From: Sorghum bicolor
Lineage: Eukaryota; Streptophyta; Magnoliopsida; Poales; Poaceae
Direction of reading: 5' to 3'
Assembly: GCF_000003195.3 (NCBI RefSeq)
Contig: NC_012871.2
Coordinates: 56,783,802-56,847,801, forward strand
DNA: 64,000 nucleotides
Of this stretch, positions 1 to 11,122 are shown one piece after another. The translations under genes were made by a program, and so were the position numbers. Below the pieces are notes generated by a model. That model had not been told where the DNA came from and ran no database searches. It saw only the letters and a program-made list of their open reading frames with translations. Each line of letters opens with the position of its first letter. The stretch's first letter is position 1.

Positions 1-1850
1 TATGCTCAGATCCTACCAAAGTGGAATATAGTCTAGATTAAGAATGAATGTAATAGAGTTGTACATGAGTTAAACTTATTTAGCTAGAATAAATATAGAT
101 ACATGACTTGGGTAGGCCAGACGTCTGTGTGCGTTGAAGTTCTAATCCAAATGAATTGTAATTATACCTCTCTATCTAGTAATAAAGTCCCCTCTTTATA
201 AAAAAGAAGATGAATAGTGCAAGAGAAATAAAAAGGGAAGTCGTGTGTTTGTGTATAAGTGCTCACATGATAGTTAAGAGTCCCCATGCATGCAGCTTCA
301 GCAATCTACTTGTGTGGACACCTGTTGATCGGTAATCTTGTGCCCTATGTCATTAACAATTTGAAGGATATCATATGTGTTGCTATAGGATCACCAATGA
401 TTTGATCTCAGTACTTGTAACTTTAATTGATTGACTTATTATATCTCAATACTAATTTATATCTTTGCAGTTAAGTGTATTAACTTATATCTTTGCAATA
501 GCACTATTTGGCTCTTGGTACTTATATTAGTCACATTCTATTTTGGTTGTGCTAGCTCTAAGAAATTTTTAAAAGGTCTATCCTTTTGGTTTCTATCAGT
601 TTGAGTTTAAAGTCTCTTTCTAACAAATTAATTGACTTTGCTTTTATTTGAGTGTGTTTAGCTGGTACTCTAGTCCATGTGGAGAACACAACACTCGACG
701 TTATATAGTAGCACTCATCCTTTTATGGGGTGCATTTTGCGGCACATCACCTTGCTAAAGCCAAATACATATGAACATTGTATATTTGGTTAAGTAATGT
801 GAAGTACAATTTCTATACACATGGTGCGCTCTTAAGTTATGTTGCAAGTGAGAATGCTTTAGTCTATGGGTTATTTTACGCTCTCAAAACCAACTCCAAG
901 TGAGAATGATGGTTCATGTGGTTTATGGCCCACAAGAACCACGAAATGTATCTTTAGGGTGCATTTGGGATGAACACTTGAGGTCAACCAATTTTGAGAA
1001 ATGATGTTTGGGATTTTAACTAAGGTTTAGCAAAAGAATCTGGAAAACCTAATCTTGAGCCTTAAGCCGTGACATATATATAAGTAATGTATATTTTTCT
1101 AGATAGGATTGAAATTGTTATGATCATAGGCTTAATTCATAGATAATTTGAGGCCCAAAATAGTATATGTAAAACGGTTTTCTCTCATCAACATTGGCCC
1201 TAAAATCAGCCCTTGTATGAAACTAAATTGGGCCCAATACATGCGCTCAAGAATCAATATAGGCCCACCAAGTGCATGGACCCTTGTATAAATTACAATC
1301 TACCATGTGTAGCACCCTAGTTGCCAACTTATGATGTTTTATTTGTCTCAAATAACAATGATCAATAGCATAATACTCATGTGTGTCAATGAAGTGTTTG
1401 TCATAGGTGTTTAGAGACACACCTTCTCTGATAAACGTATCATCATAGGAGTATCATTGATTTTGCATTCGTACTATGATAAAAAAGAGTCCCACTTTGT
1501 GACAAATTGTGAGTGTTACAAAAGGCCATATATCTTAGCTAGGATAGCCTTGCTTTCCTAAGTATGACAAGTTTTTTTTTTGTGTGGTTGTTGTGTTTGG
1601 TTCCTCCGGGCCTCCTTTACTCGTTACCTTCAAGCAACAACTAGTAGATTTGTGGTTCCTTTACACTTTCCTACTTCAAATTAGCAGTTCCCTGTTTGCA
1701 CAATGACGAGAGGGAGAACTGGTTCTCTTTTAGCAATAACCTAATCATGACAATGAGGCGTCATTTCTAGCGGCAATAGCACGAAGACAATGCTACACTC
1801 GATCCCAAAGAGGCGGAGTAGAAGGCGACAGTTTAGCTGCCATATATAGC
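1..1850. other. AT-rich intergenic DNA, no gene seen
   Basis: I see no open reading frame with recognisable protein character on either strand here. The sequence is AT-rich, with short homopolymer runs and no clear terminal repeats. It is probably old repeat-derived intergenic DNA. Confidence 0.5.
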
Positions 1851-1859
1851 TCCTTTACA

Positions 1860-1975
1860 AAATCTAAAAATCTAAAAATTAAAAATTTAAGAATATTTCA
1901 TACATATACCATAAGATTCGATATGACAGAAAATCTAAAAAATTTTACAAAATATTTGGAAAACTAAACAAGACC
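1860..1975. repeat. 3' half of a Tourist-like MITE
   Basis: The segment ends with CTAAACAAGACC followed by TAA, the right end of the common MITE family of this window. It also has the internal words AAGATTCGAT and ATGACAGAAAATCT found in the other copies. The left half and left terminus are not recognisable, so this is a truncated or decayed copy. Confidence 0.55.
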
Positions 1976-1984
1976 TAAACAGAA

Positions 1985-2640
1985 ATGGGCAAGGCCTACA
2001 ACTACAAGCACGCCCCCGCAGGTCGATGGAGGATCGGCAACACGCACACGCGCAGCGCCGAGGGCCTCGAACCACCCACCCGCGCACGGTGCGCGCACGC
2101 TACAAACGCACAAAAAGAACCGCGATTTCCCAGGAGCAATCACGAGCGCACGCTGGTTTTTCCTTCACAGAGCACCAGGATGCGCGCTGCAGGATCCAGC
2201 GCGCCCAGCTGCGGCAGGCAGCGTCACATGGCGAGCCCAACGGCTGAGGAAGCAGCGCGCATGTGGCTTGGCCACTTGGGTCCTCGCCCACAGGCCAGAG
2301 CCCGCGGCCACGCCCACAGGCCGCGCACTGCGCACATGGCTTGCGACGCGGAGCCGCTGGCTCAAAAGTCTCCGGCGCGCCGAGATGGGTGCAAATACGG
2401 CCGGGACCCCAACTGACGACGCAGGCCAAGCCCCGCTCCCGCAGCCCAGCGCCCGGGCAACTGCCACTAGCGCATTCAAGGCGCACGCAGCTTTGCTGCT
2501 GCTCGGCCCCAACTACCCTCCAGACTATCGGTGCAGGAAGCGTTAGCCACTCAACACTGTCCAGTCACAATGCAAGACTCACATTACCGGTGTTGTCCTA
2601 CAGTTTGCTCGAGTCATTTCACTAGAACGCCACCAAACTC
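1985..2640. other. GC-rich island of unknown nature
   Basis: Base composition changes sharply from AT-rich to GC-rich at about 1985 and falls back after about 2560. Several overlapping ORFs of 70-140 codons exist on both strands, but none shows a domain, signal peptide or codon regularity I recognise. It directly follows a MITE end. It could be a captured gene fragment, a decayed first exon or a GC-rich transposon terminus. I cannot assign it. Confidence 0.3.
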
Positions 2641-3190
2641 GTGAAGGTTGGATCTATACATTTGATTAATCACTTCCAGATAGTAGACTGCGTAGGCATG
2701 TTCCAGCTTCTTTTCTTTTCGGGGGGAAAGTGCGTTGGTGTTGCTGTTGCTTGTTGCGGATCTAGATGCGTTCAGTCAACGCCCTTGCACTCTGTGACAG
2801 ATAAGAAGAGTTACATCATTAGGATTCTGTGAACTAATTAGTACTATTTGGTTGCTAGGCCTTAAATTTTAGAACAATTTATTTTTTGAGCAGACGGTCT
2901 ATAGTGCTATATAAAATTTAGCTAACTTTATAGAATAACTACTAGTTCATTGGACCACACAAATGTGAGTCAAGTTTAAAATTTAGCTCTTAGCTTTAGG
3001 CAACTGAAGTATACGCCATCCAAACGAAGCCTTAAATGAGAAATTCTTTTTGAAGGGCCAGCAGAGGAGTCCTCTACCTATATTTTTGGTATTTTATAAA
3101 TGAGAAATTCTTAATTACTATCTCTATTGGAAATTATAAATCACTTAAACTTTACTCTAAGTCAAATTTAACAAGACAAATTTAACTAAG
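2641..3190. other. Intergenic DNA, possible decayed inverted-repeat element
   Basis: No gene is seen. Between about 2848 and 3035 the words TTTGGTTGCTAGGCCTTAAATTTTAG and, in reverse sense near the right end, ATCCAAACGAAGCCTTA suggest a decayed MITE-like element. The termini are too degraded to define target duplications. Confidence 0.25.
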
Positions 3191-3199
3191 GTTTGCGAA

Positions 3200-3495
3200 C
3201 TGATCATAGATCAGATGATTGAGTTACTTGTGGTAGAACCTATCTATCCGGGTTCAAGCCATTGACTTGACACGGGTTCTCATATTTTTCTGGATTTAAG
3301 CGCCATGCTTTTCAGTGGTAATCGTTGTTCCCGTCTCCGTCGACAACGAGATGTCTATGGTGACTTTGTAAATCTCGAGATCTGTCAACTCAGTCCATAA
3401 AAAATGCTCATAGGGGCAGGATTTGGGTATAGCTGTGTTCATAGGAGTGAGTGTGCTTGCGTTGTGTCTGTTGTAAATGTTAATATACTTTTTAT
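3200..3495 (+). repeat. tRNA-derived SINE-like element
   Basis: A box-A-like stretch (GATCAGATGATTGAGTT, about 3209) is followed about 40 bases later by a good box-B-like word (GGTTCAAGCC, 3251-3260). This is the spacing of an internal RNA polymerase III promoter. The downstream body (CGACAACGAGATG..., TGCTCATAGGGG..., TTCATAGGAGTGAGTG) matches my recollection of a SINE family common in grasses. No A-tail or target duplication could be fixed, so the ends are approximate. Confidence 0.5.
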
Positions 3496-4489
3496 GAAAT
3501 TGATCAAAACTCGAGATATATAATTTATTGTTGACACTTAAACTAGGCCTAGCCCAATTTTAAGAGGTTGGATTAGCTTTAGCCACATATAAGAAAAACT
3601 CTATAAAACGACATAGTAATAGTACCATATTGATTTTTTTTTAAGATGTGAAGACTACCCTACACCCTATAAAATAGAGGGTACATGGCTGATTGAAACA
3701 CCCCCCCACATCCAATTGATCTTTTACATTTAATAATACAAATATAAAAATACTGTTTTTCAAATTCTTTTTTCTAACCCCGCTGTCGTTCATCTCTGCA
3801 TCTGACGATCAAGGATGGTGTTCTAGGCTTCCTGGCAGACCTAGGGCGACATTATTACTCCCATGGGGCCCCTTTAGGGTGAGAGTTTTGTCAGTTCCTT
3901 TGCTAGTTTGTTCAAAAACTATGTTCTTCGTCATGTAAGCACAATTTGTTAGCATGAAAATTAAACTAGCCGTTCTTCGCCAAGTAAGTGTGATACTTAT
4001 CCCTTGGTTGTTTGCTCGTAACCTCTCCATTCTTTATCACGTAAGTTTGATCTTCGCTACATTCTTCGATCTGTGACTACCCAAACAATCTATCGAGCGG
4101 GGGTGTGACCGATCTTTATGATAAAACTAAAATGACCTATAACACTAAATGGAGGGAGTAGAACTAATCTGAATCTAAATCTGTATCCAGGCAAGGCGCA
4201 CCTGGTTCTTGATTCTTCCGATAGCCCAAGTTGATGGTCGTCGTAGATCTAGAGCTTTGGTCAATCCCCCCTGCATTTTCGGAGGTAGCAAAAGCAGAAT
4301 TTGCACATGGAGGCAAAAAAGTTTTACAACTCAATCATTGGTTCAAATCCCAGCTTATGATCGTTGACCTGGCTGCCTGCCTCAACAACTACCCAAGAAG
4401 GTTAAGACCACCAAGGGGCATGGGAAAAAGTAGTTGGCTTATTCTAATTTTCCTTCATAAAAAAGAACGTACTATATGACAACCGATTT
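3496..4489. other. Intergenic DNA, no gene seen
   Basis: Only short ORFs occur, and none shows protein-like composition. A tRNA-promoter-like GGTTCAAATCC word near 4342 hints at another SINE remnant, but no element could be delimited. Confidence 0.4.
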
Positions 4490-4773
4490 CGCGAGCTAGC
4501 ACACGCGGCACACACACATGTGCACGCACAATTTGTGAACCCATGCATGCGCGGGCGCCGGGCGCGTGACACGGCAAAAGGCGATGCATGGGCACACGCA
4601 GCAGCGGGCGTGACTGTACGCACTGCGAACAGCCAGCGCGGTAATGGCGTCATGTAGGGCAACGGCGACGGCGGCATACGGCACGTCGGCACGAGAAGGG
4701 TGGTGCGCGGTGAGAGCGACGCCAAACGAAGTGGCCATGATGCCGGCATGTGCCTATCCAACGACGCAACGCA
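4490..4773. other. Short GC-rich patch upstream of a MITE
   Basis: A patch of GC-rich sequence with CACA/TGCA-rich words and overlapping ORFs on both strands. No domain is recognisable. The next MITE begins at 4774, so this may be host sequence into which the MITE inserted. Confidence 0.25.
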
Positions 4774-4984
4774 GGTTTTGTTTAGTTCAAATTTTTTTGA
4801 AAAATAGATATTATACTGTTTTTGTTTATATTTAACAAATATTATTTAATTATAAACTAATTATGTTTAAAAAAACTTGTCTCATAAATTACAGATAAAT
4901 TATGTAATTAATATTTTATGTATGTGTCGTAAGATTTAATGTGATCAAGAATCTAAAAAATTTTAGAAAATAACTAATAAGGCC
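4774..4984. repeat. Decayed Tourist-like MITE
   Basis: It begins GGTTTTGTTTAGTTC and ends AATAAGGCC. Inside are diverged forms of the family core: ACAGATAAATTATGTAATTA and GTCGTAAGATTTAATGTGATC. It has many substitutions relative to the other copies. Confidence 0.55.
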
Positions 4985-5330
4985 GCAGAATACATGACGC
5001 AAAAAAGGATTAATTTGTTTTTTTTTTCTTTTCTAGTCCTCGACGATATTATGTGACACTCTGGATTCGATGGAGCGTTTTCCAAAGTCCTATAGATGTA
5101 TCAAGTTTGCAAGCAAGTAGCACCGGTGAACGGACTTGCCGTACAAAAACTTGAGCTTGTTCACTTAAAATTATTAGTCGAATTTATTAGTTATTTAGTA
5201 GTTATTTAGTAGTGTTTTTTTTCTTTTATAATAAATCAATCAATAACACTTTTTGTTATGATTTATCAGTTAAATCTATCGATCATTTAGCTTATGTTGA
5301 TGTTTACGTTGAAACGTATTATTGAGGCGA

Positions 5331-5562
5331 GGCCTGGTTCAGTTGGCAAAAATTTTTGAATTTCGTTACTGTAGCATTTTCGTTTGTTTGTGGTAAATAT
5401 TGTCCAATCATAGACTAACTAGAGTCAAAAGATTCGTCTCACGATTTACAGACAAACTGTGTAATTAATTTTTGTTTTCGTCTATATTTAATACTTCATG
5501 CATGTGCCGTAAGATTCGATGTGACGGAGAATCTTAAAAATTTTTGCGAACTAAACAAGGCC
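5331..5562. repeat. Tourist-like MITE (PIF/Harbinger type)
   Basis: Starts GGCCTGGTTCAGTTGG and ends GCGAACTAAACAAGGCC, with the shared internal words CTGTAGCATTTTCG, CAATCATAGACTAACTA and GATTCGATGTGACGG. The length is 232 bp. Target duplications are not clean, but the sequence clearly belongs to the family. Confidence 0.75.
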
Positions 5563-5580
5563 TGAAGCAGGGCGATCTAA

Positions 5581-5813
5581 GGCCTTTGTTTAGTTCGCAA
5601 AAATTTTCAAGATTTCTCGTCACATCAAATCTTTGGTCGCATGCATGGAGCATTAAATATAGACGAAAATAAAAACTAAGTGCACAGTTTATCTGTAATT
5701 TGTGAGATGAATCTTTTGAGCCTAGTTACTTCGTAATTGTACAATGTTTGTCAAATAAAAATAAAATGCTACAGTAGTTAGAAACAAAAAAAAATTGCGA
5801 ACTAAACAAGGCC
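5581..5813. repeat. Tourist-like MITE, inverted orientation, TAA target duplication
   Basis: Starts GGCCTTTGTTTAGTTCGC and ends GCGAACTAAACAAGGCC. It is flanked on both sides by TAA (5578-5580 and 5814-5816), the 3-bp duplication typical of PIF/Harbinger-derived Tourist elements. It lies in the opposite internal orientation to the copy 18 bp upstream, so the two form a close inverted pair. Confidence 0.85.
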
Positions 5814-6403
5814 TAAATTCGATGTGAGCAGTAGTACACCGTGGGCGCATGAGGAAATCACCCAAGACTGTTTGGTGAGACCGTTCGGTTCAACGCCTAG
5901 AAATCGGCCTCACAAGTTGCTGATGCTGATGACTGCAAGTTCCAGGCGGAGAAAAAAAAAGATGCTCTAGCATATTCGATCGTACAGCTCCACAGCTGCC
6001 TGCCTCGAGCAGCAAACACCGGCGTAACAAACAGGAACCCGCCACGTGTGGTACCACCGACACCAAGCGGTTGAGCCGGACCATAACGTGCCAGTGACAC
6101 CCAGTACGTGGCGCCCTGCTAGCGGCTCAATCCGCTGTGGCAGCAGCACCCCCGTCGCAGCTCCGACGCATCCGATCCCAACTCGACGGAAACGCCCGTG
6201 CAATTATGCCACCGCGTGGCGCCCGCGGGTCCCTGGCCCACTCGTCAGTGAGTCACTCTCTCCTTGCTCTGCCATGCCACCGATATCATCGCTGACAGGA
6301 CACGCCGCAGTGAGGAAAAAGGGCTTTTCTCGGAGCAGGAGTAAGCGCGAAGTAATCCCTAAATCAGGAATCACCGCGGCCAAAATTACGGCGAAGACAC
6401 TGA
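5814..6403. other. GC-rich intergenic segment upstream of the ERF gene
   Basis: Moderately GC-rich sequence with overlapping ORFs on both strands (for example 6046-6468 plus), none of which resembles a known protein. It probably contains distal promoter sequence of the ERF gene at 7443. It includes one CCACGTGTGG word (about 6040-6050), a G-box-like site. Confidence 0.35.
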
Positions 6404-6611
6404 GGCCTTGTTTAGTTCACAAAATTTTAGTTTTTTTTTGCTACCGTAGCATGTTCGTTTTTATTTGACAAACACGGAGAGATTCATTTCATAAATTTTA
6501 GATAAACTGTGTAATTATTTTTATTTTTATCTTTATTTAATGCTCCATGCATGAGACCAAAGATTCGATGTGACGGAGAATCTTGAAAATTTTTGCGAAC
6601 TAAACAAGGCC
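6404..6611. repeat. Tourist-like MITE in the ERF promoter (distal copy)
   Basis: Starts GGCCTTGTTTAGTTCAC and ends GCGAACTAAACAAGGCC. The internal words CTCCATGCATGAGACC and GATTCGATGTGACGG match the family. It abuts another family member on its right. TTA follows the right end, but the left flank is TGA, so the duplication is imperfect. Confidence 0.7.
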
Positions 6612-6832
6612 TTAGTTGGCAAAATTTTTGCCTTTTGGGTACTGTAGCACTTTCGTTTGTTTGTGACAAATATTGTCCAATCATAGACTAATTAAGGTCA
6701 AAAGATTCATCTCGCGATTTACAGGCAAACTGTATAATTAGTTTTTGTTTTCGTCTAAATTTAGTACTCCATGCATGCGCTACAAAATTCGATGGGATAG
6801 GGATCTTGAAATTTTTTGGAACTAAACGAGGC
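6612..6832. repeat. Tourist-like MITE in the ERF promoter (proximal copy)
   Basis: It runs from TTAGTTGGCAAAATTTTTG to GGAACTAAACGAGGC, with the family core CAATCATAGACTAATTA and ATTTACAGGCAAACTG. It ends only about 47 bp upstream of the TATA box at 6879, so it lies inside the proximal promoter of the ERF gene. Confidence 0.65.
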
Positions 6833-6878
6833 TGAGAGAGGATTAGGGTGATAATCAAATGCGGTGACGCCGCGTCGC

Positions 6879-6885
6879 TATAAAA
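6879..6885 (+). promoter_or_regulatory. TATA box of the ERF gene
   Basis: TATAAAA in the context GCTATAAAAGAGC, with CT-rich leader sequence following. A transcription start about 30 bp downstream would give a 5' leader of roughly 530 bases. That leader contains CCCACCCACCCACC repeats and possible splice sites (donor near 7079, acceptor near 7323), so a 5'-leader intron is possible. Confidence 0.65.
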
Positions 6886-7442
6886 GAGCTCCTTTCGCCC
6901 CCCTTTGCTCCTCCCCGCCCCACCAACACTCCCACAGCCACCATCCCGTCACCCACCCACCCACCCACCCGTCCACAGCCAGCCAAATCCGCCTCCGATC
7001 CAGCGCCCACCCACCACGGTTTCCAGTGAGTTTGAGCGAGGTAAGCTTAGATCTGAGCGAGTTCTCGCGCGTCGCAGGTAAAGTTCACTCGACCCTCTCA
7101 TCTTTTTCCCTGCTAATCTCATCTCCTTCTTGCTTTGGTTTCGTCTTCCTCGAGCAGACAGCGAGAGACCCGGGGCCTTTTAGATCCTGGGCTTCAGATC
7201 TGCGATTTCTTCTTCTTCTTCTTCTTCGGTTTGGTTTTAGCAGTCTAGGGTTGTTAGTAGGTTGGTAGCCAAGAGGGGTTCTTTTTCCACACCTCCCTTG
7301 TGCAAGTAAGTTCCTGCTGAGCAGATCTACCCACCAGTGCCATCTGTTTTTACTGTGGCTGTTGGGTTGTGCCAGTTTCTTCATTTTGTTCTTGGTTTGC
7401 TATTTGCTAGAGAGAAAAAAAAACAAAAAAAAATCAGTCTAG

Positions 7443-8357
7443 ATGGCCGCCGCTATAGATCTGTCAGGGGAGGAGCTGATGAGAGCACTCGAGCCTTTTA
7501 TCCGGGATGCCTCCTCTGCTCCTCACGGATCCAGTCCGCTCCTCCACCCCCACCACCAGCCTCTCAGTCCCTCGTCGCCGTTCTCCTTCCACCACGCCGC
7601 CGCCTACGGCGGGTACCCGTTCGCCGCCGCCGCGGCCGAGGGGGCGGGCCAGCTGAGCCCAGCCCAGATGCAGTACATCCAGGCCCGCCTCCACCTGCAG
7701 CGCCAGTCGCAGCAGTCCTCCGTGCTGGGCCCGCGGGCCCAGCCCATGAAGGCGTCCGCGGCGGCGGCCCCGACCCCGCCGCGTCCGCAGAAGCTGTACC
7801 GCGGCGTGCGGCAGCGGCACTGGGGCAAGTGGGTCGCCGAGATCCGCCTCCCGCGGAACCGCACCCGCCTCTGGCTCGGCACCTTCGACACCGCCGAGGA
7901 AGCGGCGCTCGCCTACGACCAGGCCGCCTACCGCCTCCGCGGCGACGCGGCGCGCCTCAACTTCCCCGACAACGCCGCCTCCCGGGGCCCGCTCCACGCC
8001 TCCGTCGACGCCAAGCTCCAGACGCTCTGCCAGAACATCGCCGCGTCCAAGAAGGGCGCCAAGAAGCACGCCTCCGCCTCCGCCGCAGCTGCTGCCGCCA
8101 CGTCGTCGTCCGCCCCCACCAGCAACTGCTCCTCGTCGCCGTCCTCCGACGACGCGTCCTCGTCCTGCTGCCTCGAGTCCGCCGCCGAGTCCTCGTGCCC
8201 GTCCCCGTCCCCGTCCGCCTCCCCCGAGTCGTCGACGGTGCCGGAGATGCAGCAGCTGGACTTCAGCGAGGCGCCGTGGGACGAGGCCGCCGGCTTCGCG
8301 CTCACCAAGTACCCGTCGTACGAGATCGACTGGGACTCCCTCCTCGCCGCCAATTAA
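7443..8357 (+). CDS. AP2/ERF transcription factor, DREB subgroup A-6 (RAP2.4-like)
   Basis: A single-exon gene of 304 codons for a nuclear DNA-binding regulator. The AP2 domain spans about residues 118-176, starting [19 protein letters not shown] and ending near RLNFP. Position 14 of the domain is Val and position 19 is Leu, the combination of the A-6 group of the DREB subfamily. Upstream at about 71-88 is the [18 protein letters not shown] motif found in RAP2.4-type proteins. The C-terminal part is rich in Ser and Ala and ends with an acidic and aromatic stretch ([20 protein letters not shown]) likely to activate transcription. The family binds DRE/CRT-type sites and is linked to drought, salt and light responses; that role is inferred here. 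The ATG at 7443 is the first in a long leader, and the acidic start [13 protein letters not shown] fits the family. Long antisense ORFs over it are composition shadows. Confidence 0.93.
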   Translation: MAAAIDLSGEELMRALEPFIRDASSAPHGSSPLLHPHHQPLSPSSPFSFHHAAAYGGYPFAAAAAEGAGQLSPAQMQYIQARLHLQRQSQQSSVLGPRAQPMKASAAAAPTPPRPQKLYRGVRQRHWGKWVAEIRLPRNRTRLWLGTFDTAEEAALAYDQAAYRLRGDAARLNFPDNAASRGPLHASVDAKLQTLCQNIAASKKGAKKHASASAAAAAATSSSAPTSNCSSSPSSDDASSSCCLESAAESSCPSPSPSASPESSTVPEMQQLDFSEAPWDEAAGFALTKYPSYEIDWDSLLAAN

Positions 8358-9130
8358 CCACCGACCGACATTGTTCTTTCCTTCTTGGCTCCTTCCGACT
8401 GCTACTACTACTGCAGGCTGCAGCAGAGGGTTAAGGTTAACGGCCGTCGCGCAGAATGGTATTTTAGACATCCTGCGCGGGCACTAGTGGATTATTAGTG
8501 CTAATCCCGTTCGTTCGTTTTGTGTAGATGTTCAATTCGTTTTTGTTGCTGTCACTGGTCAAGTCAGGTTGTAGATCTCTTATGTTATTTAGGGTTTGGT
8601 TCCCGGAGGAGAGAACCACAACCGACGGGAAGCCGGCGTTTTTGTGTCCGGCGTCTCCGGTGGTCGGTCGGTCACTGGTCAGTGACCCCGGCTGTTCAGG
8701 TGTCCATTGTTCTGGTAGCTGTTTCTCGCTAGAAGATGGTGCTGCTCTACAGGTTGTAAGAACAGCACGGTGTGATGTGATGTTATTAAGTTAAGTAGTG
8801 GTACTCCGTATGTTGTAAAATCAGCTTAGCTGTGTCCCGGACTTGTAATCTGAAGAACTGCTATTGTTAGTGCTACTATTATAAATTATTGTTGTATAAA
8901 CAGTCTGTGCGAGCTGATTGTTGTCCCCAGTTTTTCCTCGCCTCTTGTTCATCTATCTGTGAGCAATGTCTGAACCTCGAGATGAGATGAACTGATCTGA
9001 TGGACAAGATGAGCATAGCTTTGCACTTTCTGCGCTGTAAAGATTTATTAGTATCTTGAGCAATCTTCATTCATGAGCTCGAAAGCTCCCTTCATTCATG
9101 AGCTCGAAAGCTCCATGTTTGTTTTATTTT
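8358..9130 (+). other. 3' untranslated and flanking region of the ERF gene
   Basis: T-rich sequence without a coding signal follows the TAA at 8355-8357. TTGTAATC and TATAAATTATTG words around 8843-8890 could serve as polyadenylation elements. A 28-bp word (TTCATTCATGAGCTCGAAAG...) is repeated in tandem at about 9066-9113. Confidence 0.45.
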
Positions 9131-9925
9131 AGTTTTATCACGCGGCGACCATCATGTTGCGGTGGTTGCGTATCATGGACTGAACATGGGTGATGGTTGT
9201 ACCCAACCCCAAGTGAGGCGTTGGTTGCGTAATGCGTACCACTACGGAGCATCGATGTTTACCCAGGGGACGCGAGTTGTGTGACCTGATCACCTGAACA
9301 TCACGGAGCATGCATCGTTCATGAACACGCAGTATGCGTGATGCTGTGATCTGACCGGTAACACTACGGGATAGTACACCACTGCTGGCACCCAGTAGTA
9401 CAGTTGTATATCCGTATATTCTCGGCCGGCCTTGGTTCTTCCCTCGAAAAAATGACAAGAAACACAAAGCACACAACCTCACATCACTTGTAACGTGTTG
9501 GTGCACGTACGTACGTCGTCGACTGCAGACTTGTCTGCAAGCGATCCCCAGCAAGAGGCGAAGCTTCGTGGTTGGACGACTCTTCATTATCATCCGAGAC
9601 CGAGGGAGAGTGATAGACAGCGCTTTGCTGGTCACTGGTCTGGTCAGCCCGTGAGTTCCTCTCTTCGGCACCGTGCGCCAACCAAGTCTCCTGAATACTA
9701 GTACGTGCGGGTGATGTACGTGCGTACGTACGTGGCGCGTCCTTTTTCCGGCGGATCCTGTTCACATGGTAGGATCTCGCGGCAATGCATGCATGCATCC
9801 CGTCCGTCCAGAAGAGCGTGATCTGAGAAGGCGTGCCAACACTGTCAACTGTGGAGTGAGCGGAGAAAAAGCGACGTTCCTCCCGAGTTGCGACGGCGCT
9901 TTGCCAAATGAACAATATAGAATTT
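9131..9925. other. Intergenic DNA with short tandem ACGT words
   Basis: No supported gene. The overlapping minus-strand ORFs at 9138-9915 have no recognisable domain and are open on both strands. GTACGTACGTACGT-type runs occur at about 9507-9517 and 9716-9732. Confidence 0.4.
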
Positions 9926-10045
9926 TTGTTTGGGCCTGTTTTTGTTCAGCAAAGTCATGGCTAAAATTACTGTTGTCTAATTTATTGTGAGAGAAAAATA
10001 CTGCTGGTTGGCAGAAAAAGTATGGCTGAAAAAAAACGAACAGAC
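9926..10045. repeat. Short MITE with GTTCAGC...GCTGAA-type ends
   Basis: The left end GGGCCTGTTTTTGTTCAGC and the right end GGCTGAAAAAAAACGAACAGAC are imperfect inverted repeats around a short AT-rich core. Related sequence occurs near 12010-12085 and 62940-63060, so it is likely a dispersed family. No target duplication was fixed. Confidence 0.4.
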
Positions 10046-10228
10046 TATTGTATCTAATTTGTATTTGATAAATATTTTACAATTATTAACTAACTAGGTA
10101 TAAAAGATTTTTCTTACAAATTATAGATAAATTTTACAATTAATTATTTTTTATCTATATTTAATACTTCGGCAGCAAGATCATGGAAAATCTTGAAAAA
10201 AGTTATAAAATTTTTGAAAATTAAGCCT
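10046..10228. repeat. Decayed Tourist-like MITE
   Basis: The sequence follows the family order (ATTTGATAAATATT, TATTAACTAACTAGG, TTATAGATAAATTTTAC, TATATTTAATACTTC, ATCTTGAAAA) but has lost both ends. Confidence 0.5.
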
Positions 10229-10346
10229 ACTATTCCCATATTCCTTGATTTATTTTTTTATTGTTTGTACCTGACAAGTTGGGCTACCCAGGCCGTTGGG
10301 GACGCCCTGAGCACGAGCAGAATCGTAGTTGGCCAATCAAAAGTTA

Positions 10347-10579
10347 GGCCTCGTTCAGTTCGCGAAAATTTTTAGATTTTAACACTGTAGTATTTCGTTT
10401 TTATTTTATAAACATTATCCAATCATGGAGTAACTAGACTTAAAAGGTTCGTCTTGTGATTTAAAGATAAATTGTGTAATTAATTTTTATTTTTATATAT
10501 ATATTTAATACACCATACATATGCCGTAAAATTCGATGTGACGGGAAATCTTAAAATTTTTTGCGAACTAAACAAGTCC
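10347..10579. repeat. Tourist-like MITE, TTA target duplication
   Basis: Starts GGCCTCGTTCAGTTCGCG and ends GCGAACTAAACAAGTCC. TTA flanks both ends (10344-10346 and 10580-10582). The length is 233 bp, as for the other full copies. Confidence 0.85.
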
Positions 10580-10582
10580 TTA

Positions 10583-10901
10583 GGGTTTGGTTATTCGTCT
10601 TTACACTCTGGACAGTTCAAGTTTTCAAGTTTGAGCCGGAGGAGTGAGGACGCAACCCAAGGCGCGGGAGTGGATTTCCCGCCACAGAACGTTAAACCCC
10701 ATGGAAACGGATAGCGGTGGCCCTCTCTTCCGGGTTCCGACGTGACACGAGACGAGACGAGAGATTCACGGCGCCGGGACCCTTCCTGCCCCGTCTGGAC
10801 CGCGCGTGCCGTGCCGTGCATGCTCGCCGCCGTCCGATCGCCGCTCGCCGGCGTGTGCGACACGACACAACGACCACTCTTCATCAATAGCGGGCGTGTT
10901 A
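10583..10901. other. GC-rich intergenic segment between two MITEs
   Basis: Overlapping ORFs on both strands at about 10591-10963 share no recognisable motif. The composition resembles a promoter or first exon, but no gene follows. Nothing is assignable. Confidence 0.3.
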
Positions 10902-11122
10902 CCAAAAACCAAATTTTTTTTTTCAAAATTTCTCGTCACATCGAAGACATGTATGAAAAGCATTAAATATAAATAAAAATAAAAATTAATTGCACAGTTT
11001 GTCTATAAATTATGAAATAAATCTTTTAAACCTATTTACTTTATAATTGAACAATGTTTTTTAAATAAAAACGAAAATAATACAGTAGCAAAATTCAAAA
11101 ACTTGTCATAACTAAACAGGAC
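10902..11122. repeat. Decayed Tourist-like MITE, inverted orientation
   Basis: It contains TTTCTCGTCACATCGAAG, GCATTAAATATAAATAAA and AATAATACAGTAGC in the inverted family order, and ends CTAAACAGGACT. Preceded by TTA. The ends have diverged. Confidence 0.55.

Noticed and set aside
4335..4352. tRNA gene suggested by a GGTTCAAATCC box
   Set aside because: No box A at the right distance and no cloverleaf could be drawn; at best a SINE remnant.
7337..8434. 365-codon plus-strand ORF in another frame over the ERF gene
   Set aside because: Arg/Pro/Leu-rich shadow of the AP2 gene with no domain. It begins in the leader and runs through the ERF stop.
7464..8471. 335-codon minus-strand ORF over the ERF gene
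   Set aside because: It mirrors a GC-rich plus-strand exon and consists of Gly/Arg/Val runs without motifs. The plus strand carries a clear AP2 domain.
9138..9915. Minus-strand ORFs of 143 and 177 codons
   Set aside because: Mutually overlapping in different frames, no recognisable domain, and promoter-like words on both strands.
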